Under the pieces are notes generated by a model. That model was not told the origin of the DNA. It worked only from the letters and a program-made list of their open reading frames with translations, and did not search any database. Shown piece by piece: positions 1 to 7,600 of a stretch of DNA of 15,605 nt (its first letter is position 1; each line of letters begins with the position of its first letter). A program made the position numbers and the translations under genes. The DNA comes from an uncultured Muribaculaceae bacterium (lineage in GTDB: Bacteria > Bacteroidota > Bacteroidia > Bacteroidales > Muribaculaceae): NCBI GenBank assembly GCA_947177435.1, contig CAMWUM010000011.1, positions 1 through 15,605 of the forward strand, read 5' to 3'.

Positions 1-1
1 C

Positions 2-472
2 AACAATGTCGCCTACTCCATGGGCCTGATCGACAACTCGTCCGGCTCGGTCACGTCGATATTCATGAACAAGCATTTCTATGATATGCAGGTGCCCGTG
101 TTCGTGTCGCTGCGCTTCAGCATCGACCGCCGCATCCTCTGGGACATCAGCGCCGGCGCATACGTGTCGTACGGCGTCGGCGGCACGATGAAAGCCACAG
201 GATACACCTCGGGCGAGAACTCGATCGGCCAGCCAATCGTCACCTACGCCGAGCACGAGGTCGACTACTTCGACAGCGACCGCCCGCTCTTCTGCGGCGT
301 GAAGCGCACAGACTTTGGCCCGCGCATCAGCACCGGCCTGGTGTACAAGCGCAAGTGGACGTTCCACGCCATCTTGCAGCTGAGCGCCGCAAATCTCGCC
401 GTCAACCACGGCGTGCTCGACCTCAAATACCGCAACTTCAGCCTCGCCTTCCAACTCGGATACATACTCTAA
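2..472 (+). CDS. Outer-membrane beta-barrel protein (PorT-like), C-terminal part
   Basis: This is the 3' part of a gene whose start lies before the window: the frame is open from base 2 and the first in-window ATG (base 20) is internal-looking. The visible ~156 residues alternate polar and hydrophobic positions in short strands separated by turns, for example IPV/FVSLRF-, ISAGAYVSYG- and ISTGLVYK-type strands, and end in a strand finishing YIL. The pattern of a strand pair followed by an S-A-G-x-Y-V-x-Y-G element is typical of the PorT / outer-membrane beta-barrel family of Bacteroidota, which sit in the outer membrane. A specific role cannot be given. The stop is 18 bases before the aminotransferase gene, with no terminator seen, so co-transcription is possible. 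The family call is by eye. Confidence 0.6.
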   Translation, partial: NNVAYSMGLIDNSSGSVTSIFMNKHFYDMQVPVFVSLRFSIDRRILWDISAGAYVSYGVGGTMKATGYTSGENSIGQPIVTYAEHEVDYFDSDRPLFCGVKRTDFGPRISTGLVYKRKWTFHAILQLSAANLAVNHGVLDLKYRNFSLAFQLGYIL

Positions 473-490
473 ACTCCTAAAACACAATAT

Positions 491-1678
491 ATGCAGCATA
501 TCAGCAATCGAGTGCAGTCGCTGGCCCAATCGGCCACCCTCGCCATGTCGCAGAAGAGCGCCGAGCTCAAGGCTCAGGGCTACGACATGATCAACCTCTC
601 GGTCGGCGAACCCGACTTCGACACCCCCGCCCACATAAAGGCCGCCGCATGCCGCGCCATCGACGAGAACTACAGCCGATACACCCCCGTGCCCGGCTAC
701 ATGTCGCTGCGCCAGGCCATCGCCAAGAAACTCAAGGACGAGAACGGCGTAGACTTCGCTCCCGAGCAGATTATCGTGTCGGGCGGCGCCAAGCAGTCGC
801 TCTGCAACATAATCCTGGCCACCATCAACCCCGGCGACGAGGTGGTCATACCCGTGCCAGCATGGGTCAGCTACGTCGAGATGGTCAAGCTCGCCGAGGG
901 CAAGAGCGTGCTCGTGCCCGCCTCGATTGAGCAGGACTTCAAGGTCACCCCCGACCAGCTGCGCGCTGCCATCACCGACCGCACACGCATGGTGCTCATC
1001 TGCTCGCCCTCCAACCCCACCGGCAGCGTATACACTCGCGACGAGCTCCAGGCTCTGGTCGACGTGCTCAAGGACTACCCCCAGGTGCTGGTGCTCAGCG
1101 ACGAAATCTACGAACACATCAACTTCACCGGCTCGTTCACCTCACTGGCCTCATTCCCGGAGATTGCCGACCGCGTGGCAGTGGTCAACGGCGTGTCCAA
1201 GGCCTACGCCATGACCGGCTGGCGCATCGGCTTCTGCGCCGCGCCCCTCTGGCTCGCCAAGGCCTGCAGCAAACTCCAGAGCCAGTACACCTCCGGTTCA
1301 TCGTCAATCGCCCAGAAGGCTGCCGAGGCAGCCTATCTCGGTCCCCAGGAGTGCGTCGAGGAGATGCGCCAAGCCTTTGAGCGCCGCCGCGACCTGATCG
1401 TCAGCCTCGCCAAGCAGGTGCCCGGATGGAAAGTCAACAATCCGCAGGGAGCGTTCTACCTCTTCCCCGAGGTATCGTCATACTTCGGCAAGACGCTTGG
1501 CGGAAAAGAGATACGCGACGCCGGCGACCTGTGCATGTACCTGCTCGAAGAGGCGCACGTGGCCACCGTGGCCGGCGACGCATTCTGCATGCCCGGATAC
1601 ATACGCCTCAGCTACGCCGCCAGCGACGACACCATCCGCCAGGCCATGGCCCGCATCACCGAGGCCCTGTCAAAATAA
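491..1678 (+). CDS. aspC: Class I PLP-dependent aminotransferase (aspartate aminotransferase type)
   Basis: A complete 395-residue fold-type I aminotransferase, cytoplasmic, expected to exchange the amino group between aspartate (or a related amino acid) and 2-oxoglutarate using pyridoxal phosphate. Visible hallmarks are N-terminal SVGEPDFDTP, the cofactor-contacting SNPTG (Asn175), DEIYEH with Asp204 and Tyr207, the Schiff-base lysine in SKAYAMTGWR (Lys237), and the substrate carboxylate-binding arginine in YIRLSYA (Arg372). Length and motif spacing match the subgroup I-gamma enzymes of Bacillus and Thermus. The ATG at 491 is the natural start because the conserved N-terminal region begins directly after it; no Shine-Dalgarno site is visible, which is normal in this phylum. 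It lies 33 bases before tyrS. Exact substrate preference (aspartate, aromatic or prephenate) cannot be told from sequence, so the symbol is a best guess. Confidence 0.9.
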   Translation: MQHISNRVQSLAQSATLAMSQKSAELKAQGYDMINLSVGEPDFDTPAHIKAAACRAIDENYSRYTPVPGYMSLRQAIAKKLKDENGVDFAPEQIIVSGGAKQSLCNIILATINPGDEVVIPVPAWVSYVEMVKLAEGKSVLVPASIEQDFKVTPDQLRAAITDRTRMVLICSPSNPTGSVYTRDELQALVDVLKDYPQVLVLSDEIYEHINFTGSFTSLASFPEIADRVAVVNGVSKAYAMTGWRIGFCAAPLWLAKACSKLQSQYTSGSSSIAQKAAEAAYLGPQECVEEMRQAFERRRDLIVSLAKQVPGWKVNNPQGAFYLFPEVSSYFGKTLGGKEIRDAGDLCMYLLEEAHVATVAGDAFCMPGYIRLSYAASDDTIRQAMARITEALSK

Positions 1679-1711
1679 ATTTCCATTTTCCATTCTTAAA
1701 AGATTACTGTT

Positions 1712-3007
1712 ATGAACTTTATCGAAGAGCTGACATGGAGGGGGATGATCCACCAGATGATGCCCGGCACCGAAGAACAGCTCAACAAGGAAATGACCAC
1801 CGCATACCTCGGCATCGACCCCACGGCCGACAGCCTCCACATCGGCCACCTCGTGGGCGTGATGATGCTCAAGCACTTCCAGCGCTCGGGCCACAGGCCA
1901 ATCGCCCTGGTGGGCGGAGCCACCGGCATGATTGGCGACCCCTCGATGAAGAGCCAGGAGCGCAACCTGCTCGACGAGGAGACCCTGCGCCACAACCAGG
2001 AGTGCATCAAGCGCCAGCTCGCCAAATTTCTCGACTTTGACAGCGACGCCCCCAACGCCGCCCTCATGGTCAACAACTACGACTGGATGAAGCCATTCTC
2101 ATTCCTCGACTTCATCCGCGACATCGGCAAGCACATCACCGTCAACTATATGATGGCCAAGGACTCGGTCAAGAAGCGCCTCAGCGGCGAAAGCCGCGAG
2201 GGCATGTCGTTCACCGAATTCTCGTACCAGCTCGTGCAGGGCTACGACTTCCTGCACCTCTACAACGAGTACGGATGCCGCCTGCAGCTCGGCGGCAGCG
2301 ACCAGTGGGGCAATATCACCACCGGCACCGAGCTTATCCGCCGCACCGCCGGAGGCGAGGCCTACGCCCTCACCTGCCCGCTGATCACCAAGGCCGACGG
2401 CGGCAAGTTCGGCAAGACCGAGAGCGGCAACGTATGGCTCGACCCCCGCTATACGTCGCCCTACAAGTTCTACCAGTTCTGGCTCAACGTCAGCGATGCC
2501 GACGCCGAGAAATACATCAAGATTTTCACCGAGCTTACCAAGGAGGAGATCGACGAACTCGTGGCCCAGCAGGCCACAGATCCCGGACAGCGCCCCCTGC
2601 AGAAGCGCCTGGCCAAGGAAGTGACCACCATGGTGCACAGCGCCGCCGAGTACGAGGCAGCCGTCGAGGCTTCGCAGATTCTGTTCAGCAACAAGGCCTC
2701 CGAGACGCTCCACAAGATCGACGAGCAGACGCTGCTGGCCGTGTTCGAGGGCGTGCCACAGTTCGAGGTAAGCATGGCCGACATCACCAGCGGCGAGACC
2801 AAACTGGCCGACCTGCTCACCGACAAGGCAGCCGTGTTCCCCTCAAAGGGCGAGATGCGCAAGATGGCCCAGCAAGGCGGCCTGAGCATCAACAAGGAGA
2901 AAGTGACCGACCCCTACGCGCCGGCCACGGCCGACATGCTGCTCAACGGCAAGTACATCCTGGTGCAGAAAGGCAAGAAAAACTACTTCCTGCTCATCGC
3001 CAAATAG
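1712..3007 (+). CDS. tyrS: Tyrosyl-tRNA synthetase
   Basis: A complete 431-residue class I aminoacyl-tRNA synthetase that charges tRNA-Tyr with tyrosine in the cytoplasm; it should be essential unless a second copy exists. The Rossmann-fold signature is HIGH (43-46) after GIDPTADSL, and the KMSKS-type loop is KFGKT (232-236), the form also found in the E. coli enzyme. The tyrosine pocket region is visible as [11 protein letters not shown] followed by [11 protein letters not shown]-terminal S4 RNA-binding domain occupies about residues 365-431, including [10 protein letters not shown] and [18 protein letters not shown]. Length is normal for bacterial TyrRS. The upstream 33 bases hold only a short direct repeat (ttccattttccatt) and no recognisable T-box, promoter or terminator, so it is probably read with the aminotransferase gene. 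Confidence 0.97.
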   Translation: MNFIEELTWRGMIHQMMPGTEEQLNKEMTTAYLGIDPTADSLHIGHLVGVMMLKHFQRSGHRPIALVGGATGMIGDPSMKSQERNLLDEETLRHNQECIKRQLAKFLDFDSDAPNAALMVNNYDWMKPFSFLDFIRDIGKHITVNYMMAKDSVKKRLSGESREGMSFTEFSYQLVQGYDFLHLYNEYGCRLQLGGSDQWGNITTGTELIRRTAGGEAYALTCPLITKADGGKFGKTESGNVWLDPRYTSPYKFYQFWLNVSDADAEKYIKIFTELTKEEIDELVAQQATDPGQRPLQKRLAKEVTTMVHSAAEYEAAVEASQILFSNKASETLHKIDEQTLLAVFEGVPQFEVSMADITSGETKLADLLTDKAAVFPSKGEMRKMAQQGGLSINKEKVTDPYAPATADMLLNGKYILVQKGKKNYFLLIAK

Positions 3008-3013
3008 GCATAA

Positions 3014-3901
3014 ATGAACCCTACAGTCAAAGCCATACGGCACGTAACGGTCGTTGGCATTTGGATCAACGTCGCTCTGGTCGTCCTAAAGCTGTTTTTC
3101 GGCTATTGGGGCCAGAGCGACGCTCTTGTTGCCGACGGCTACCACTCGATGAGCGACTTCGTCACTGACTTCATCGTAATCATCTTCGTAGCCGCCTCAT
3201 ACAAGAAAGCCGACCATGACCACCCCTACGGCCACGGCAAGTTCGAGACCATCGCCACAGTGCTCATCGGCCTCATCCTGCTGGGCGTGGGCGCGTTCAT
3301 CGGATACGAAGGCGCCGTCACCCTCATCAAGGCCATCAACGGCGAGGTCCTCCCCACCCCTGACATCTGGACGCTGTACGTGGCCATCGCCTCCATCGCC
3401 CTCAAAGAGTTCTGCTTCCGCTACACCCTCAAATACGGCAAGAAACTCGACTCCCCCTCGCTCATGGCCAACGCCTGGCATCACCGCAGCGATGCCATCT
3501 CGTCCGTAGCCACCCTGGTGGGCGTCAGCCTGGCCATCTTCCTGGGCCACAAGTGGGCCATCGCCGCCCCAATAGCCTCAATCCTCATCGCCGTGATGAT
3601 ATGCGTTTCGGCAGTGAAAATCGCCATACCCCCGCTCAACGAACTCCTCGAGGCCTCGCTGCCCCCAGAGACCATCACCGAAATGTACCGCACCATCAGC
3701 CAGGTGCCCGGCGTGCTGAAGGCGCACAACCTGCGCTCGCGCAAGACCGGCCACTCTTACATCGTCGACGTCAACATCCACGTCCGCCCCGACATCACCG
3801 TCAGCGCCGGCCACGAGATAGCCACCGCCGTCGAGCGCACCCTCGAGCACCACTACGGCAAAGACATGATCATCTACGTCCACACCGAGCCCCAAAAATA
3901 A
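3014..3901 (+). CDS. Cation diffusion facilitator (divalent metal efflux) transporter
   Basis: A complete 295-residue member of the CDF family, inner-membrane antiporters that export Zn2+, Fe2+ or other divalent metals in exchange for protons. Six membrane segments are readable, with the motif DALVADGYHSMSD in segment 2 (Asp41, His44, Asp48, Asp52) and WHHRSD in segment 5 (His156 and Asp160). The last pair has the His-x3-Asp spacing of the transport site of E. coli FieF. A histidine-rich loop DHDHPYGHGKFE lies between segments 2 and 3, as in FieF-like proteins. The cytoplasmic C-terminal domain (about 205-295) contains VDVNIHVRPDITVSAGHEIA and ends YVHTEPQK, matching the dimerising ferredoxin-like metal-binding domain. 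It starts only 6 bases after tyrS, so co-transcription is likely. The transported metal cannot be decided here. Confidence 0.93.
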   Translation: MNPTVKAIRHVTVVGIWINVALVVLKLFFGYWGQSDALVADGYHSMSDFVTDFIVIIFVAASYKKADHDHPYGHGKFETIATVLIGLILLGVGAFIGYEGAVTLIKAINGEVLPTPDIWTLYVAIASIALKEFCFRYTLKYGKKLDSPSLMANAWHHRSDAISSVATLVGVSLAIFLGHKWAIAAPIASILIAVMICVSAVKIAIPPLNELLEASLPPETITEMYRTISQVPGVLKAHNLRSRKTGHSYIVDVNIHVRPDITVSAGHEIATAVERTLEHHYGKDMIIYVHTEPQK

Positions 3902-3913
3902 TTTTGGGATGGT

Positions 3914-3934
3914 ATGTGCACATTTGTGTACACA
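3914..3934. promoter_or_regulatory. Probable double-palindrome operator of the toxin-antitoxin operon
   Basis: Two adjacent perfect palindromes, ATGTGCACAT (3914-3923) and TGTGTACACA (3925-3934), have centres 11 bases apart, about one helical turn. The second contains TGTACA, the core recognised by the Phd/YefM-type repressor YefM of E. coli. They lie just upstream of and against the -33 box of the antitoxin promoter, so occupation by the antitoxin would block transcription. Function as operator is inferred from symmetry and position. Confidence 0.55.
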
Positions 3935-3936
3935 GA

Positions 3937-3968
3937 TTTGTTATATTGGTATAAATTAGCTATATTTG
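3937..3968 (+). promoter_or_regulatory. Bacteroidales-type promoter of the toxin-antitoxin operon
   Basis: TTTG at 3937-3940 and TATATTTG at 3961-3968 are separated by 20 bases, matching the -33 (TTTG) and -7 (TAnnTTTG) boxes recognised by the primary sigma factor of Bacteroides and relatives. Transcription would begin a few bases after 3968, leaving a short leader before the ATG at 3991. The surrounding 90 bases are clearly AT-richer than the flanking genes. Confidence 0.75.
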
Positions 3969-3990
3969 CGCACACAAAAATTGATTTAGC

Positions 3991-4260
3991 ATGGAAGTAT
4001 TGTCTGTTAGAGAATATCGCAACAACCTGTCAGCATCGTTTGACCGGGCCATCGAGGGCGAACGCGTCCTGATTCGCCGCAATAATGAAATATTCGCCCT
4101 TGTATGCGTCGGCGATGGAGCTTTATCCCTTTCGCCCAGACAGCAGCGCCACGTTGACGAAGTGGCCGAAAGCATCAAACGCAGTTGGGCACAAGTAAAA
4201 CAGATGGAAGCGGGCACGATGCCTGCCAAGTCGGCAATGTCATTTATCGATGAGCTTTGA
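3991..4260 (+). CDS. Phd/YefM-family antitoxin
   Basis: An 89-residue protein with the N-terminal Phd/YefM DNA-binding fold: SVREYRNNLSASFDRAIEGE followed by RVLIRRNNEIFALVCV, which corresponds to the family pattern of a helix-rich start, then GE-x-V-x-I-x-R and a hydrophobic strand. The C-terminal part is charged and helical and ends SAMSFIDEL, as expected for the flexible segment that wraps the toxin. It should neutralise the downstream RelE-like toxin and repress its own operon. The gene has its own promoter and palindromic operator, and its last 11 bases overlap the start of the toxin gene, the usual arrangement for coupled translation. Base composition is AT-richer than the neighbouring genes, which fits a mobile or recently gained module. 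Confidence 0.85.
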   Translation: MEVLSVREYRNNLSASFDRAIEGERVLIRRNNEIFALVCVGDGALSLSPRQQRHVDEVAESIKRSWAQVKQMEAGTMPAKSAMSFIDEL

Positions 4261-4585
4261 AGTAACCACTACGCCCGAATTTGAATCCCAGGCCAAGGCT
4301 CTGCAAAAGCGGCATAGGTCATTCAAGAACGACCTGAAGGATTTAGTCATATCGTTGGCAGAAGATCCTTTTCAAGGTGTGGAACTGAGCCCCGGGATAC
4401 GCAAGGTGCGAATGGCCATCACATCTAAGGGGCGCGGTAAGTCAGGCGGGGCGAGGGTCATAACCTACACCGTCGTCACAGCCGAGATGGCAGGCCGCGT
4501 ATACCTAATGAATGTATCTGACAAGTCAGACTTTTCCTCAGTCCACCTGTCCATCCTAAAGGAGATTGCTCGAGGATTGCAATAA
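4250..4585 (+). CDS. RelE/ParE-superfamily toxin of a type II toxin-antitoxin pair
   Basis: A 111-residue basic protein with the RelE-like layout: EVTTTPEFESQAKAL at the start, a helical pair rich in lysine (KRHRSFKNDLKDLV), then PFQG and a beta-sheet core with RKVRMAI (Arg51, Arg54) and a KGRGKSGGARVITY segment (60-73). This K-S-G-G-x-R-V-I-x-Y form is common among Bacteroidota RelE-like toxins, which usually cleave mRNA on the ribosome. The short final helix SILKEIARGL is basic. No catalytic tyrosine in the E. coli RelE position is obvious, so the exact catalytic mechanism is open. The ATG at 4250 overlaps the antitoxin stop by 11 bases. It is followed directly by the bidirectional terminator. 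Confidence 0.85.
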   Translation: MSFEVTTTPEFESQAKALQKRHRSFKNDLKDLVISLAEDPFQGVELSPGIRKVRMAITSKGRGKSGGARVITYTVVTAEMAGRVYLMNVSDKSDFSSVHLSILKEIARGLQ

Positions 4586-4586
4586 C

Positions 4587-4616
4587 AAAAAAAGCGCCGC
4601 TTTCGCGGCGTTTTTT
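4587..4616. terminator. Bidirectional intrinsic terminator between converging units
   Basis: A six-pair GC stem CGCCGC (4595-4600), loop TTTC and GCGGCG (4605-4610) is flanked by seven A's (4587-4593) and six T's (4611-4616). It therefore reads as a hairpin plus U-run on both strands. It stops the toxin-antitoxin unit (+, toxin stop at 4585) and the kinase operon (-, stop at 4619). Stop codons of both genes lie within a few bases of it. Confidence 0.9.
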
Positions 4617-4618
4617 CG

Positions 4619-7600
4619 TTAGTAGGAGATTCGGTTGAAATCCCACTCCTTATTTTTGTCGTCCCAGGGGACGGATGCCCATAGACGGTTGGACTTGTCG
4701 TAAAGTTTGGCTTTCTTGGGGGTCACGCCGTCGGATTCGTACTCAATGATCGTCTTGCCTCCGTCGGTCAGGCGGTTGTTGGCATCAGTGGTGTACTCTT
4801 CGTACATGTTACCTTGGTCATTAAATTTACATACTCTTATATTGCTGAGGCCATTACGACTGTACTGCTTCTCTTTCACGAGGTGGTTGCGGTCATCATA
4901 AAATCCTTCATATTTGCTGATACCATTCATCTCATACGGACGTCCCTGAGTGTCAAAATATTCCATCTTGACAACATTGCCGTGAGTGTCGTATTCCATC
5001 TTCTTCTTGGCCCAGATTCCACCAAAGCCGGTAGGTGTCGAGAGGCGGCCGCGCTTGTCATACCATCCTGTCTCAATTTCGTTGCCATCAACATCATACT
5101 TTGATTTCAGCGACGTGATGCCATTCACTGGGCGTCCAGATGTGTCAGTCACACTTGTCTCCACGGTCTGACCAAATCTGTCATAAACATATACGTTTCT
5201 GTGTATACCCGTATTGTCGGTGGCCTTCTGTCCATTAACTCCATAGAAAGCCGACTCAGAGAGATTGCCAAATTCGTCGTACTTATACTTGGCCCTGTGG
5301 TAACCATTCCCACCGTTAATCCTTTGGTTTGCCTGGTTGGTGTACCACACTTCGATTTGATTGTTATTGTCGTCGTACTTGTAATGCTCGACCACTCCGT
5401 CAACCTTGCCATTGGTCTTGAAATAGCGCTGTGTGTAATTGCCTCGATTGTCTCTCGCGAAATGCACACTGCGCAACTCCTTGCCGCCGGCGTCTTTAAA
5501 GACAACCTTTTCGATGTGGCCTCTGTCGTTGTACTCATAGACTTTGGTCACGTAATTGCCATCATCGGATAAATACATAGTCGGGGTCTTGCCATCTCGA
5601 TCCACGTAAGACTCCTTGGTCTGCTTACCAGTCTCGGTGCTGTACTCGTATTTGACGCCAGCCACCAGGTTATTGTTGCGGGTAGGCCTGTCTTTAGCGT
5701 CATAATAGTGAATTGCCGTCACTGCGCCCCAGGGGTTATATTCCATTCTCAAATTTGAGATGACTCCGTCTTGAGTGGCACGTTTTCCATTCTTGTCATA
5801 GAAAGTACTGCTAACGCAATTGTTGTTTTGGTCGTACTCGCGTACATTCTTATGGTAAAAGCCATTGAGATTCATCGGTTTTTCCTTGGTGTCGAATATG
5901 GCAAACACCAGTGTATTGCCATAGTCGTCATACTCAGTTTTAACTAAGTGCACACCATTCTTACCTCCGGCGGGCTTGCCCTTTTCGTTATAGTAGCGAC
6001 ATTCTAAGGGTAGTCCGGTTGGACCGGGTACAATCTCGACTATGGGATACGTGTCACCTTGTATCGAGATTGTATGTCCTTTTGCATCCAAAAGTTCACG
6101 CCTTATCTCGAAGCCGTCGTCATTATATTCACTCTTGACCATAGACCAACCGCCTTTACCCTCAGAGGGCTTGCCTTTTTTGTCGAGTTGCGTCATCAAC
6201 ACGCGATTGCCATGGCTATCGTACTCGTATGCCATCGCCGAATATCCGTTATCTGTGCGCAATGCCGCCTTGCCTTTGAGGTCGTGGTAACTCTCCTTAA
6301 CCGTGTTGCCGTACTCGTCTTGTTCGAACTTGACCAACGGACAATGGTTACCATCATGTGACGGGCCCTTCTTGATGTTGAGCATGCGCAGGACAGCCAT
6401 ATTGCCCATGTCGTCATACTCGTATTCCTTGATTGACAAGCCATTGTTGTCGAACGTTGGCTTACCCTTAATGTCGACATACTGCTGCTGCGAGATAAGG
6501 CCACGGTCATCATACTTGTATTTGATGCCGCCGATACCGTACTGGTCGGTGGTAGGGCGGCTGCCAAAGCCGTAATATTTCAACTCCTTGACATGGCCGT
6601 TGCTATCGTACTTGTAGCCATACTTGGATATGGTACTGTATTCGGTATAGAAGTCATCATCCTTGAAGGTTTGGTTGATGTTCTGAGGCATCAGCATCTC
6701 GGTTTTGGTCTCGTCAACGCGGTAGAAAGCCGCCGTGCCGGTGCCTTTATCCTTGTTAATGTCCATCACCATGCTGAACATCGGCTGGCCGTGCACGTTG
6801 TAGATGTTCTTGAGCTTGAGCGAGCCGTCGTCGCCGTATTCGTAACGGGTGTCGGGGAAATAGCGCAGGGCGTACTCCGTCTCTGAATATGGCACGACCT
6901 TGCCGGCGGAGTTGACGTTGGCCATGCGCACCACCTTGCCGCGCTGCTTTTGCAGCATGAAGCTTTGGTTGCGATGGCCGTGCTTCACCTCCTTGCCCAC
7001 GCCCTGGGGCACGCCGTACACCTCGGTAACGGCAGCGTAATAGTAGGTCTTGACGCGGTTGTAGTCCCAGATCCAGATGCCGGCGCCCAGGGCGAGCAGC
7101 AGCGTGGCCGCCGCGGCTATGAGCAGGATAATCTTGGCATTGTTCTTGCGCTGCCAGCTGCCGCCGGTCTCGTAGTAGATGTCGATTTTCTTGCGTATCT
7201 CTTCGGCCGTGGGGCGCTTGGCGGGGTCTCGGTCAAGACACCTCATGATTATGTCCTTGACCTCGGGCTGCAGTTTTTGATTGATGGGGACCACGGCATT
7301 GCCGTAAGCCTGCATCATGCCGCCGTGGTCGCCGTAGGGGGCGTCGCCGGTGACAAGCTCGTAAGCCGTGGCGCCGAGCGACCACACGTCGCTGCCGCTG
7401 CAGTTCTGCCCATTAAATCGCTCGGGGCCCATATAGGCGCGTGTACCGCCCGACATGCCGGTATCGCCGTTGAGGGCGTCGATGGTGGCCGAGATGCCGA
7501 AGTCGGTAATCATAAAGTCGCCATTGTCGGCGATGAGGATGTTGTCAGGCTTGATGTCCTGATGTATGATTTTCTTTTCATGCAGGTACTCGAGACCGGA

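Noticed and set aside
1680..1695. Direct repeat ttccattttccatt before tyrS as regulatory site or T-box
   Set aside because: Only two short copies, in a 33-base spacer far too small for a T-box, with no stem or promoter boxes.
2099..2713. 204-codon - strand frame inside tyrS
   Set aside because: Shadow of tyrS: Leu/Val/Glu-rich without motifs, fully covered by the synthetase.
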